64,000 nucleotides of DNA from Alistipes provencensis. Its GTDB lineage: Bacteria; Bacteroidota; Bacteroidia; Bacteroidales; Rikenellaceae. Made by a program: the position numbers and the translations under genes. Each line of letters starts with the position of its first letter. The first letter of the stretch is position 1. The DNA lies in the NCBI RefSeq assembly GCF_900083545.1, contig NZ_LT559262.1, positions 1,092,397-1,156,396 of the forward strand, in the 5' to 3' direction. Below the pieces are notes generated by a model, which searched no databases, was not told the origin of the DNA, and saw only the letters and a program-made list of their open reading frames with translations. Below are positions 17,133 to 25,646 of the stretch, one piece after another.

Positions 17133-19474
17133 GAATCGACGGACAGCCCTGCGACCTGAGCAAGAAAGCCATCGCCGTACCCGGTTACGACGCCGCGAAA
17201 CTGGCCGACCCGGAGGCCTGCCGCGAAGGGCGGTCGCTGAAAATCACAATCCCCGCGACACGTCGCAACGACGCCGTGGTGGCCTTTGCCGGGGACCCGC
17301 ACGCCGCCGGGCGGTTCAACGAAGCACTCCACACGGCGGAACTGACGGCGGAGGGATCGGTGCTGATCGGCGGGACGGTGCGCCTGCTGGCGACATCGGA
17401 GACGGGCTACACGCTCGAAATCCGCGACGGAGGGGTCGGCTGGGCCGAGAACGCCGCCCGCAGGATGTTTTCGGCTCTGGGCGTGGCGTGGCAGGCGGAG
17501 CTGACGCCGACGACCATCTTCGAAAGCTGGACGGATGCCTCGCCCGTGAAGTTCTTCCCCATTCACCGCGACGAATACGAACAGCAGAACAGTTCACAGG
17601 ACCTGCTTCCGGCCGAACGGCTCCTCTCGGTGGACGACTACCACCCCTTTCTGCACATCGCCACCCTCGTCGGGCTGATTTTCCGCGAAGCCGGTTACGA
17701 CGTGAAGAGCCGCTTTCTGGAATCGGCGTTTTTCCGCTCGCTCTACATGAGCGGGGCCTACTCGTCGCGCGACACCACGGCGGCGGCCAACCGCATGGGA
17801 TTCGCGGCCCGGAGGCTGGCCCCGGCGACGGCGGCGGCCAACGAGCTGGGACGCGTCTCGGCCAATCCCAAGGCGATAGCCAACACGGTGGGCAACATCG
17901 TCGAGACGGCCATACCGCAGAGCGTCGATGCGGACGGCGAGGCCGTCAGCGGGCTCTGCAACAACGGCAACTGCTTCTCGACGGAGAACGGGAAGATCGT
18001 CTTCACGCCGCCCGCGGAGATCTGCGTCGGGTTCGAATACTACCTGAAATACACCTCGGAGCACCGCATCGTTTCGCGCACGCGGCTCAAAGGGTTCGAC
18101 ACCATCTACCTCGGGCCGGGGTCGGAGTTCCGGTTCGAACTGGCCAACCGATACGAGGACCTCCGCGGGACGATCGTGCCGAACTTCACCTACCGGGCGC
18201 TGGTCTTCGACCACATAGCAGGGGTGCAGTACCGCCTGACCTACACCCGCAACGGAGCGGCAGGCACGGTGTGGACCGATTTCGCAGCCCGTTCGGCGCA
18301 GGTCACGACCCCGGCCTCGGGGACGGTCGCCGATCCGGTGCTGCTCGTCCGCAGCGGTTCGCAGTGGGTGCCCTATGCCGGGGACTGGGCGCTCTACAAC
18401 GGCTATGTCGGCGAGACGGGTGAAACGACCGTCGAGGTGCGGCTCCGCACGGCTGCCGAGAGCGTCTCGCCGCAGTCGCCCAAATACTTCAACCTGATCT
18501 ACTTCGCGGGGGCCGAGGAGGGGATGAAGCTGACACTGCACAAGGAGTGCTCGCTGCGTCCGCGATTCCTCGCAGGGCCCGGATTCGGGTCGCGGATCGC
18601 CTTCGCCGACGTGGCGCAGCACCGCATCCGGCAGGCGGAACTGCTCGAAGCGCTGGGGCACCTCTTCAACCTGCGGTTCTACACCGAAGAGGCGACCCGA
18701 ACGGTGTGGATCGAACCCGAAGGGGAGTTCTTCGGGGCGGGACCCGAGGTGGACTGGAGCCGCAGGACCGATTTCTCACAGCCGGTCGAGCGGCGGGAGA
18801 TCGCCCCGGAGATTCACGAGGTGCGGACATGGCGCTATCAAGACGGCGACGGGGCCGTGACGCGCTTCGACGCCGGGGAGGAATCGCCGCTGGGGTCGTG
18901 GAGCTTCGACGCCGAATCCTACGCCGCCCTGCAGGGCGAAAAGGTGCTGAGAAACCCGCTGTTCGCCCCCTCGCTCAACGCCGCAGGGCACTACCTCAAC
19001 GCCCCGTCGGCGTTGATCCTCCGGGTCGGCGACCGCGACGGCGCGGAGGAGGACGGCACCAACTTCACACCCCGCATCGTCCGTTACGCCGGGATGCATC
19101 CGCTGCCTGCGGGCGAACGGTGGGGATATCCCTCGGGGCGGGCCGAGTATCCGTTAGCGGCGTTCCACCTCGCCGGGGACGAGGGGTTCACGCTCTGTTT
19201 CGAGGACCGCGACGGGCAGGCGGGACTGCACCGTTACTACGACCGTCAAGTCCAGCGGGAAGCTTCCCGCGAGCGCATCACCCTCTCGCTGCGGTTGGCG
19301 CCCCACGAGTTCGAAGCCCTCTTTTCGCCCGGCACGGGAGCCCCGGACATCCGTTCGGTCTTCCGCATCGACACCGGGGCAGGCGTGGTGCGGGCCGCGC
19401 TGCACGCCGTCGGCGACTACGACCCCGAAAAAGCCTCGGTGCGCTGTACGTTCAATCGGTTAACAGAGGACTGA
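17123..19474 (+). CDS. Phage-cassette protein B, tail hub/spike-like (unknown)
   Basis: 783 aa, start ATG at 17123 (MELRIDGQPCDL). The N-terminal ~110 residues (pattern VPGYDAAKL, GRSLKITIPATRRND, FNEALHTAEL) resemble openings of large structural proteins in Bacteroidota prophages. The middle has beta strands with aromatic-rich segments. A further part (HRIRQAELLEALGHLFNLRFYTEEATRTVWIEPEG) looks like baseplate-hub-type alpha/beta modules. There is no signal peptide. It is the largest gene of the cassette, overlapping its neighbours by 10 bp and 3 bp. Function inferred only from size and context: tail hub, spike or receptor-binding protein. Confidence 0.6.
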   Translation: MELRIDGQPCDLSKKAIAVPGYDAAKLADPEACREGRSLKITIPATRRNDAVVAFAGDPHAAGRFNEALHTAELTAEGSVLIGGTVRLLATSETGYTLEIRDGGVGWAENAARRMFSALGVAWQAELTPTTIFESWTDASPVKFFPIHRDEYEQQNSSQDLLPAERLLSVDDYHPFLHIATLVGLIFREAGYDVKSRFLESAFFRSLYMSGAYSSRDTTAAANRMGFAARRLAPATAAANELGRVSANPKAIANTVGNIVETAIPQSVDADGEAVSGLCNNGNCFSTENGKIVFTPPAEICVGFEYYLKYTSEHRIVSRTRLKGFDTIYLGPGSEFRFELANRYEDLRGTIVPNFTYRALVFDHIAGVQYRLTYTRNGAAGTVWTDFAARSAQVTTPASGTVADPVLLVRSGSQWVPYAGDWALYNGYVGETGETTVEVRLRTAAESVSPQSPKYFNLIYFAGAEEGMKLTLHKECSLRPRFLAGPGFGSRIAFADVAQHRIRQAELLEALGHLFNLRFYTEEATRTVWIEPEGEFFGAGPEVDWSRRTDFSQPVERREIAPEIHEVRTWRYQDGDGAVTRFDAGEESPLGSWSFDAESYAALQGEKVLRNPLFAPSLNAAGHYLNAPSALILRVGDRDGAEEDGTNFTPRIVRYAGMHPLPAGERWGYPSGRAEYPLAAFHLAGDEGFTLCFEDRDGQAGLHRYYDRQVQREASRERITLSLRLAPHEFEALFSPGTGAPDIRSVFRIDTGAGVVRAALHAVGDYDPEKASVRCTFNRLTED

Positions 19475-19740
19475 TGACCCGGCACGACGAAATGCTGGCC
19501 CAAACGGCCCTCCGCGAAGTGCGGGGACTCGAAACGGCGAAGGCCGTGCGGCGGTTGTTCGAACTGGGACTCATCAGCCGCCGGGGGTGCGAACGGCGGG
19601 CAATCCGCGACGAGGTGCAGCGCCTCGAACGGGAGGGAGTGCCCCGCTGCGAAGCGCTGGAGGCCGCGGCCGGGAAATACTGCTGCTCCTACGAAAAGGC
19701 GCGCAACGCATTTTACACCTATTACAAACACAAATCATGA
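19474..19740 (+). CDS. Small basic phage-cassette protein
   Basis: 88 aa, highly charged and helical (Arg/Glu-rich), start ATG at 19474 sharing a base with the upstream TGA. The last third (CEALEAAAGKYCCSYEKARNAFY) has helix-turn-helix-like spacing, as in small phage DNA-binding or terminase-small-subunit proteins. That is weak evidence. Its stop overlaps the protease start by 4 bp (ATGA), so expression is probably coupled to particle genes. No family is recognised. Confidence 0.6.
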   Translation: MTRHDEMLAQTALREVRGLETAKAVRRLFELGLISRRGCERRAIRDEVQRLEREGVPRCEALEAAAGKYCCSYEKARNAFYTYYKHKS

Positions 19741-20609
19741 AATCGGAAATCCAAATCAAAAATTCAGCCGAGGTCTGCCAGATCGACATCGAAGGGACTA
19801 TCGGCATCCCCGAGGAGTGGCAGTTCGACGACCCCGAAGCCCGGGTGGCGACCTACGAACGCTTCCGCAGCGCCCTGCGGGGCATCGCCGGGATCGAAGC
19901 CCCGGAGGTGGTGGTCAACATCCGCTCGACGGGCGGCGACGTGAACGACGCACTGCTGATTCACGATGCGCTCAGCCAGCTTCCGGCGCGCATCACCACC
20001 CGCTGTTACGGCTACACGGCTTCGGCCGCGACGATCATCGCACAGGCGGCCTCGGAGGGGCGACGCGAAATCTCGGCAAACGCCCTCTACCTGATCCACA
20101 CGGCGGTCTGCGCGACCGAGGGCAACGCCGCGGAGCTTGCCGGGAAACTCGATCTCCTGCACCAGACCGACAGCCGCATCGCCTCGGTCTACGCCGCCCG
20201 TTCGGGACGCCCGGCCGCGGAATTCGAGGCTCTGATGGCCGAGAACAACGGCAACGGCCGCTGGCTCTCGCCCGAAGAGGCCGTCGCGGCAGGGCTCGCC
20301 GACAAGGTCGTCGAAGCAGCGGAACGCCCGGCACCCTCGCTGGCGAAGAACATCGTCCGGGGCTGGGAACGTCTGCTCGCCGGTATCGGCCTGCGGCCCG
20401 GGGCGGGAAAGCCCGCCGACCGCAACGTCCTCCACTTCGGCGAGGAAGTGCGGGCCCTGCAACGGCATTCGTCCGTTGCGGCAGACGAGGCCCGGCAGCG
20501 CGTCAGGGCGACCGTCACGCAGCCCCGCGAGGACCCCTCCTACGGCGACACGGTCCGCTCGGCCAACGAGCGCGCCTATGCCGAGGACGCAAAGCGTTTC
20601 CGCGGATAA
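19737..20609 (+). CDS. ClpP-like phage prohead (head maturation) protease
   Basis: 290 aa. Residues ~10-185 form a ClpP/crotonase-type serine protease fold: NIRSTGGDVNDALLIHDAL, the nucleophile Ser96 in YGYTASAATIIAQA, His121 in LYLIHTAV and acidic partner Asp145 in HQTDSRIA. In phages this family processes capsid or scaffold during head maturation. A ~105-residue C-terminal extension, rich in Arg/Ala/Glu, could serve as a built-in scaffold. It is followed by a 123-bp gap and then the capsid gene, the normal protease-capsid order. All three catalytic residues look intact. Confidence 0.82.
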   Translation: MKSEIQIKNSAEVCQIDIEGTIGIPEEWQFDDPEARVATYERFRSALRGIAGIEAPEVVVNIRSTGGDVNDALLIHDALSQLPARITTRCYGYTASAATIIAQAASEGRREISANALYLIHTAVCATEGNAAELAGKLDLLHQTDSRIASVYAARSGRPAAEFEALMAENNGNGRWLSPEEAVAAGLADKVVEAAERPAPSLAKNIVRGWERLLAGIGLRPGAGKPADRNVLHFGEEVRALQRHSSVAADEARQRVRATVTQPREDPSYGDTVRSANERAYAEDAKRFRG

Positions 20610-20732
20610 AAACGAAGAATCAAAATTGCCGGAGAAGAAGCCTCCCCTTACTAAAAAGAGGTCAGGCAACACCCGTCCCCGACGGCAAAACCAAACAATC
20701 AAATCAAACAAACAATTAAAAAAATCATCACC

Positions 20733-21710
20733 ATGACCTATCTCGAAAATTCGAAACAGTACACCGGCACCGATCTCGAAAACATCTTCTTCCGCCCGAT
20801 GCTGACCGGAGAGTCAGCGCAGGAACTCGGCGTGCGCGTACTCTACAACATGCCCCAGCCCACGCACATCCAACTCTGGGACGGACAGCGCAACATCCTC
20901 CAGAAATTCACCTCTGCGGGCTGGACGGGAGGCGCCCCGGCGACCAAAAAGGAGAAGACCGTCAACCTCAGCCGCGTGAAGGCCGAACTGGGATTCTCCG
21001 CCGCAGACTACTTCTCGATGGTCTACGAAAAGATCACGGCGCTGGCCAACGTCAACATGGACGACCTCTCGGGCACCGACCTCGAACAGGCCGAAACGAT
21101 GCTCTTCAGGCAGGCTCTCGCCGAGAACATCCGTGCCACGATGTGGGTCGGCAACACGGCCGGCGCATCGGGCTACAACACCTTCGACGGCTTCCTGAAG
21201 ACGATCACCACCCAAGTCAGCGACGAGGCCATCTACAACTTCACCTATCAGGAGGCATCGCTCGCCGACCCGGCCTATGTCGTGGAGTTGTTCGACAAGC
21301 TGTGGAACAAGGCCGACCTGCGCGTTCAGGACCTCAAGGCCGACGGACAACTGGCGTTCTTCGTCACCTCCGATCTCTGCCACCTCTACGAGAAATACCT
21401 CGATTCGAAGGGCGCCGACGCCGCCTACACCGATGCGGTGAACGGCCGCCGGACACTCGCCTATCACGGGATTCCGGTCATCGACCTCCGGCTGGGCGGC
21501 TACCTCGCGGGAACCTCCTACCACCAGTCGTTCGGCATGCTGACCGACCGCCGCAACCTCGTGCTGGCGGTCAACACGTCCGACATGCCCGGCAACGAGG
21601 TGCGTATGTGGTACAACCCCGACGAGATGGAGAACCGCCAGCGCGCGGTCTTCATGGCCGGAAGCCAGATCCTCGACGCATCCCTGATCACCTACGCCTA
21701 CAAACAGTAA
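20733..21710 (+). CDS. Phage major capsid protein (HK97-like fold)
   Basis: 325 aa. Features fitting a tailed-phage capsid: an N-terminal arm region (about 1-45), a long helix segment (DLEQAETMLFRQALAENIRATMWVGN), a P-domain-like stretch (FVTSDLCHLYEKYLDSKG..) and the strand HGIPVIDLRLGG. The ending NRQRAVFMAGSQILDASLITYAYK is typical of Bacteroidota prophage capsids. The start is preceded by an A-rich sequence (AATTAAAAAAATCATC), as expected for strong translation in Bacteroidota. The 123-bp upstream gap, absent between other cassette genes, suggests separate expression control. Identification is from order and overall pattern. Confidence 0.75.
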   Translation: MTYLENSKQYTGTDLENIFFRPMLTGESAQELGVRVLYNMPQPTHIQLWDGQRNILQKFTSAGWTGGAPATKKEKTVNLSRVKAELGFSAADYFSMVYEKITALANVNMDDLSGTDLEQAETMLFRQALAENIRATMWVGNTAGASGYNTFDGFLKTITTQVSDEAIYNFTYQEASLADPAYVVELFDKLWNKADLRVQDLKADGQLAFFVTSDLCHLYEKYLDSKGADAAYTDAVNGRRTLAYHGIPVIDLRLGGYLAGTSYHQSFGMLTDRRNLVLAVNTSDMPGNEVRMWYNPDEMENRQRAVFMAGSQILDASLITYAYKQ

Positions 21711-21729
21711 CCCAACCCGGGACCGCGCA

Positions 21730-21751
21730 CCCGCAGGGATTTTCCTGCGGG
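21730..21751 (+). repeat. Hairpin between capsid and portal genes
   Basis: CCCGCAGG (21730-21737) and CCTGCGGG (21744-21751) around a GATTTT loop, 20 bp after the capsid stop. Such hairpins can lower expression of downstream genes relative to capsid; no T-run follows. Confidence 0.45.
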
Positions 21752-21778
21752 CCGCGGCCTCCAAACCCGAAAAACGCC

Positions 21779-23005
21779 ATGAGCAAAGCGAAAAAAATCA
21801 AAACCGCCGTGGGGGTAGCCAACCGCACCGACCCCTACTTCGCGCTGGGAACGGCGCGGGTCGAGAGCGACCGATTCTGGCGCTGGGGCGACGACAACCT
21901 CTTCCCGGCGGCGCTGGCCCTGATGGCCCGCCGCTCGACGACCCACCGCCGCATCATCAACGACAAGGCCGACTACATCTCGGGCAAGGGATTCACCTGC
22001 GACGAAACCCGGGAGCCGCTGCTGGCGGCGTTCGTCCGCCGCGTCAACGGCAGCGGCGAGAGCCTGAGGCAGGTGCTCAACAAGCTGGCCTTCGACAAGT
22101 CGCTGTTCGGCAACGCCTTCCTCGAAATAGTCACCGACGAGGAGCACGCCTTCCTGTCGTTCTACCATCAGGACGCCTCGCGCTGCCGCGTGGCCCGCGA
22201 CTCGGAGCACATCCTGCTGCACCACGACTGGGCGGCGTTCAAACCCGCCGAAGCACGGTCGCTGCCCCTCTATCCGCAGTTCGAGCGGCAGGAGGACGGC
22301 TCCCTGCGGTCGATCGTCCACTACAAGGATTACGAACCGATGTTCGAACACTACGGCGTGCCGCCCTACATCGCGGGCTTCAGCGTCTCGGCCATCGCGT
22401 GGAAAACCGACCGCTGGAACATCTCGCGGCTGGACAACTCGTTCCAGTTGTCGGGTGTGATGATGCTCGACTCGTCGGCGGACAACGAAGCCGAGGCCGA
22501 ACGCATCGTGCGCCTCGCCGAGCAGAAGTTCGCCGGGAACCCCGGGCAGGTGATGTTCGTCATCCGCGACGGGGGCGACGACGACCATTCGCGCTTCATC
22601 CCCATCACGGCGCAGAACGAAGGCGACTGGCAGGCGCTGCACGAACAGGCCGTCGGGGACATCGTCGTGGCCCACTCGTGGTTCCGGACCCTGAGCGGAC
22701 TGGACTACGCCTCGGGATTCAGCGCCGAGCGCATCCTCCACGAATACGAGGTGGCGCTCAACACGGTGATCCTCGCCGAGCAGGCCGAACTCACCGAGCC
22801 GATCCGCGCCGTCATAGGCTCGGTGCTGGGATTCGACACGGCGTCGCTGCAGGTCGTCAACCGGCCCCCGACGCGTTCGAAACCCATCTACATGAAGGTC
22901 TGGGAGGCCCGCAAGGCCGACGGGCTGGACTACGATCCGGAGGACCCGAAACAGCAGGCTTTCCTCTCGGAAATAACGAAATACAATATTAAAAGTATCG
23001 ACTAA
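21779..23005 (+). CDS. Phage portal protein
   Basis: 408 aa, start ATG at 21779. Portal hallmarks: the opening YFALGTARVESDRFWRWGDDNLFP, RRIINDKADYISGKGF, the wing segment LNKLAFDKSLFGNAFLEIV, and stem/crown-like helices towards the C-terminus (ERILHEYEVALNTVILAEQAELTEPI). The portal dodecamer is the DNA entry channel of the head. Here it follows the capsid gene, whereas most phages have terminase-portal-protease-capsid. No terminase partner is encoded in the window. Confidence 0.8.
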   Translation: MSKAKKIKTAVGVANRTDPYFALGTARVESDRFWRWGDDNLFPAALALMARRSTTHRRIINDKADYISGKGFTCDETREPLLAAFVRRVNGSGESLRQVLNKLAFDKSLFGNAFLEIVTDEEHAFLSFYHQDASRCRVARDSEHILLHHDWAAFKPAEARSLPLYPQFERQEDGSLRSIVHYKDYEPMFEHYGVPPYIAGFSVSAIAWKTDRWNISRLDNSFQLSGVMMLDSSADNEAEAERIVRLAEQKFAGNPGQVMFVIRDGGDDDHSRFIPITAQNEGDWQALHEQAVGDIVVAHSWFRTLSGLDYASGFSAERILHEYEVALNTVILAEQAELTEPIRAVIGSVLGFDTASLQVVNRPPTRSKPIYMKVWEARKADGLDYDPEDPKQQAFLSEITKYNIKSID

Positions 23006-23039
23006 CCCGATCTCCCGTTTCACTTCCGCAGGTTTTATT

Positions 23040-23099
23040 CGCGGCGTACCGCCGCGTTTACAAGTCTGACCCTCCCCTAAATCCCCTCCTCGGAGGGGA
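23040..23099 (+). repeat. Two hairpins between portal and head-completion genes
   Basis: CGCGGCG-tac-CGCCGCG (23040-23056) and TCCCCTCC-tc-GGAGGGGA (23082-23099) in a 133-bp gap. They may be an mRNA processing or attenuation region separating head genes from the adaptor/lysis genes. Confidence 0.45.
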
Positions 23100-23138
23100 C
23101 TTATCGCATGCGACCGAAATTTCTCAAATCCATTCCCT

Positions 23139-23612
23139 ATGAAAACATTAATCACACCCCTGCAGGTCCTGCGCCTCGCGTTCGGCGACGGGGAACAACT
23201 GCCGCCGGAGACCATTGCCGAAGCCGACATCGCCGGGGCCGAACAACGCCACATCGTCCCCGTCGTGGGGCGGACCCTTTACGAAAAGCTCCTCGCAGGC
23301 TCCTATCCCGACTTCCGGACCGAATACCTCGCGGCCCCGGCAGCCCTGTTCACCCGCCTCGCCATCCAGCCGCGGCTCGATGTCCGCACCGGACCATGCG
23401 GCACGTCGGCCCCGAAATCGGCCTACGGCCAGCCCGCCGGAGAAACGGCACTCCGCACCCTGCGGCAAGGTCTGCAAACGCAGGCCCGGACGCTGCTGCG
23501 CCGCGCCGCGGAACATCTTCACGCACACCGGGACGAATTCCCGGAATACGACCCCGAAAACGACATCCTCAACCGCTGCACGACCGATGGAGGCTTTGTT
23601 CAGGTTCGTTAG
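23139..23612 (+). CDS. Head-completion/connector-adaptor-like protein (DUF6712-like)
   Basis: 157 aa, mostly helical. LQVLRLAFGDGEQLPPETIAEADIAGAEQRHIVPVVGRTLYEKLL and PALFTRLAIQPRLDVRTGPCGTSAP recall the small adaptor-type proteins placed after portal in Bacteroidota prophages, where gp6-like connectors bind the portal ring. Its 3' end overlaps the holin start by 26 bp. Function is inferred from position and length; the family match is from memory. Confidence 0.55.
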   Translation: MKTLITPLQVLRLAFGDGEQLPPETIAEADIAGAEQRHIVPVVGRTLYEKLLAGSYPDFRTEYLAAPAALFTRLAIQPRLDVRTGPCGTSAPKSAYGQPAGETALRTLRQGLQTQARTLLRRAAEHLHAHRDEFPEYDPENDILNRCTTDGGFVQVR

Positions 23613-24012
23613 CGGCGCAGCGGCGGGGATCGCCGCCCTGTTCGCCCCGATCGGGCCGCTGGTAGCCACCACTGTGGTCTTCATCGGCATCGATTTCCTC
23701 TCGGGTGTGGCCGCCGATCGCACCTCTGCCCGCCGCGAGGGCCGTGCGTGGTACTTCGAAAGCTGCAAGGCATGGCGCACGGTGGTCAAACTCACGCTGG
23801 CGGTCACGGCGATCGCCATGGCATGGCTGATCGACACCTGCGTGCTGGATTTCATGCAGTTGAACGTAGCGAAACTCCTCACGGGATTCACCTGCGGGGT
23901 GGAACTGTGGTCGTTCCTCGAAAATGCCGCTCAACTCTCCGACGCCCCGCTGTTCCGCTGGCTGCGCCGCTATGTCCACCGCCGCATCCAAAAGGAGGCA
24001 GGCGATGAGTAG
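23587..24012 (+). CDS. Phage holin
   Basis: 141 aa membrane protein, start ATG at 23587. Hydrophobic segments are at about 7-35 and 70-92, with a third weaker one at about 95-115. It carries the GIDFLSGVAADRTSARREGRAWYFESCKAWRTVVKLTL motif, typical of Bacteroidota phage holin-family proteins (the phi29-like/DUF group with I-D-x-L-x-G). Holins assemble pores that release lysozyme. The stop overlaps the lysozyme start by 8 bp, forming a classic lysis pair. Confidence 0.75.
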   Translation: MEALFRFVSGAAAGIAALFAPIGPLVATTVVFIGIDFLSGVAADRTSARREGRAWYFESCKAWRTVVKLTLAVTAIAMAWLIDTCVLDFMQLNVAKLLTGFTCGVELWSFLENAAQLSDAPLFRWLRRYVHRRIQKEAGDE

Positions 24013-24406
24013 GGGGCTGTCGAACTGTAATCCGGGGAACATCCGCCAGTCGGGAGTGCGTTACAAAGGCGAGGTGCGGCCCTCGCGCGACCCGGCCTTC
24101 AAGCAGTTCGAGTCGCTGGCATGGGGTTACCGGGCGGTCTTCATGCTGCTGCACACCTACCGGGTGCGGCACGGATTGCGGACCATCCGGGAGATGATTT
24201 CGCGCTGGGCCCCGCCCTCGGAGAACCACACCGAGGCCTACATCCGCGCCGTGTCTGCCGACACGGGAATCGGTCCCGACGAGGTGCTGGACACGCTCGA
24301 CCCGGCGGTGATGGTTCCCGTCGCGGCGGCCATCTCCCGCGTAGAGAACGGCGCAACGGCCGACCCGGATGAAATAAGGCGTGGATGGAAACTGTTCTCG
24401 ACCTAA
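24005..24406 (+). CDS. PRD1 P5-like phage lysozyme/structural protein
   Basis: 133 aa, start ATG at 24005. It shows the signature LSNCNPGNIRQSGVRYKGE...FKQFESLAWGYRAVFMLLHTY, then ISRWAPPSENHTEAYIRAVSADTGI. This is the pattern annotated as 'structural protein P5' or peptidoglycan-degrading protein in Bacteroidota prophages, and probably hydrolyses the wall. No signal peptide, so export would depend on the adjacent holin. It is the last gene of the cassette and is followed immediately by a strong terminator. Confidence 0.75.
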   Translation: MSRGLSNCNPGNIRQSGVRYKGEVRPSRDPAFKQFESLAWGYRAVFMLLHTYRVRHGLRTIREMISRWAPPSENHTEAYIRAVSADTGIGPDEVLDTLDPAVMVPVAAAISRVENGATADPDEIRRGWKLFST

Positions 24407-24436
24407 AAAGGGGCTGTCATTACGACAGCCCCTTTT
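24405..24436. terminator. Bidirectional rho-independent terminator
   Basis: AAAAAGGGGCTGTC - ATTAC - GACAGCCCCTTTT: a 9-bp GC-rich stem with an A-run before and T-run after. It would stop the phage cassette transcript (rightward) and the amino-sugar operon (leftward). Confidence 0.85.
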
Positions 24437-24455
24437 ACACATTCTCCGAATCAGG

Positions 24456-25634
24456 TTAAACCTTGAGCTTCACCCCTCCGCGGCCCAGTAACCAAACGGC
24501 CCAAATAAGCAACAGGGCATAGAGGAACGAGTTGACAAGACCCAGAACTCCGACCGAAAACTCGGGACGCAACAGCGGATCGGAAAAGATCAGGTTCTTC
24601 AGCGGATTCCACGCATAAGCCACCACATAGCACGACAGCGCCGCCGTACCGGCCGGCTTTACCCAAGCAAACCAACGGGTGCGCCCCCGGACATCGGTCA
24701 GGTAGTAGAGTAAGGCGAAGAGCGGGAAAAAGATCGCGCAGCAGTAGAAATACCAAGTCGGCGTAGCAGCGAGTTTGGAAACAATCCAGAAACGGTGGGC
24801 AATAAGCCCTGCAACGAGCATCCCCGCACCGATGAACAGGGAAATCCAATAGAAACGGGATGGAGTCCGGATATCAGCATAGCGTTCGAGCAGCAGCGAA
24901 AGCAGCACCCCCGTACTGCCGAAGGCAAAAATCGTCAACTGATTGGGCAGAAGCCCCCCGGGGATCAATCCTGACGCCTGCATCACAGCTCCCGTCACGA
25001 CTAACGCAACAACAGCAACATTCGCTGCCAAACGCTTGCCGATTGCCAGAAACATCAATGCGCAGAAGAGGTAGGTCCACCCGATACGTCCCAGAATGCC
25101 CCACCACCGGACGGAAAACCCCGAACCGTCGCTACCCCGGAAGATCACCGCCAGCCAGACCAGCAGCGCCACACCCACAAGTTGCAACAGCAGAATACCC
25201 CGCTTTTGCCAGACATTCCCGGCCTTCGGATAGACATTCCACACCAGAAAGAACCCCAAGACCATGAGCATTGCGTAATTCCCACGGGAAAGGCCCGTGC
25301 CGGCAGCCGAGAAGGCATCTCCGAAATTGACCGTCAGCAAACCCATAACCACCAGAGCAAAGGCTCGCGTGAAAATATGCCATACGATCTTCACCGTCGA
25401 ATCGCCTTTGGCCCGACGGCCGGCGACCGCCAACGGAACCGAAGCCCCCATGATGAAGAGAAACGCCGGGAAAATCGTATCCGAGAAGCCCAGCATGTCT
25501 TCGCCGCGGGCCGCATGCTGCAACCAGTGCGGCACTTCGCTCAGGCTCCAGAAGGAGTTCACCCACAGCATGAAGAACATCGTCAGTCCACGAAAGACAT
25601 CGATAGCGGCTATTCTGTTACGTCGTTCGACCAT
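24456..25634 (-). CDS. HGSNAT/DUF5009-like membrane acyltransferase, copy 1
   Basis: 392 aa, about ten membrane helices. The N-terminus RRNRIAAIDVFRGLTMFFMLWVN and the SDTIFPAFLFIMGASVPLAV segment are typical of heparan-alpha-glucosaminide N-acetyltransferase-like (DUF5009/NagX) proteins. The usual catalytic His is not evident in the first loop, though a His is present (VPHWLQHAARG, ~35-43). The human enzyme acetylates terminal glucosamine across the lysosomal membrane; in bacteria the role is uncharacterised. It is the last gene of the GlcNAc locus, 12 bp after the GH18 gene. An acyl-transfer step on amino sugars is a reasonable inference. Confidence 0.75.
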   Translation of the reverse strand: MVERRNRIAAIDVFRGLTMFFMLWVNSFWSLSEVPHWLQHAARGEDMLGFSDTIFPAFLFIMGASVPLAVAGRRAKGDSTVKIVWHIFTRAFALVVMGLLTVNFGDAFSAAGTGLSRGNYAMLMVLGFFLVWNVYPKAGNVWQKRGILLLQLVGVALLVWLAVIFRGSDGSGFSVRWWGILGRIGWTYLFCALMFLAIGKRLAANVAVVALVVTGAVMQASGLIPGGLLPNQLTIFAFGSTGVLLSLLLERYADIRTPSRFYWISLFIGAGMLVAGLIAHRFWIVSKLAATPTWYFYCCAIFFPLFALLYYLTDVRGRTRWFAWVKPAGTAALSCYVVAYAWNPLKNLIFSDPLLRPEFSVGVLGLVNSFLYALLLIWAVWLLGRGGVKLKV

Positions 25635-25646
25635 GGTTTCGGCGGT

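Noticed and set aside
15586..24452. AGGTTAA shared at both ends of the phage cassette as an att site
   Set aside because: Only seven bases, expected by chance, and not at a tRNA or gene end.
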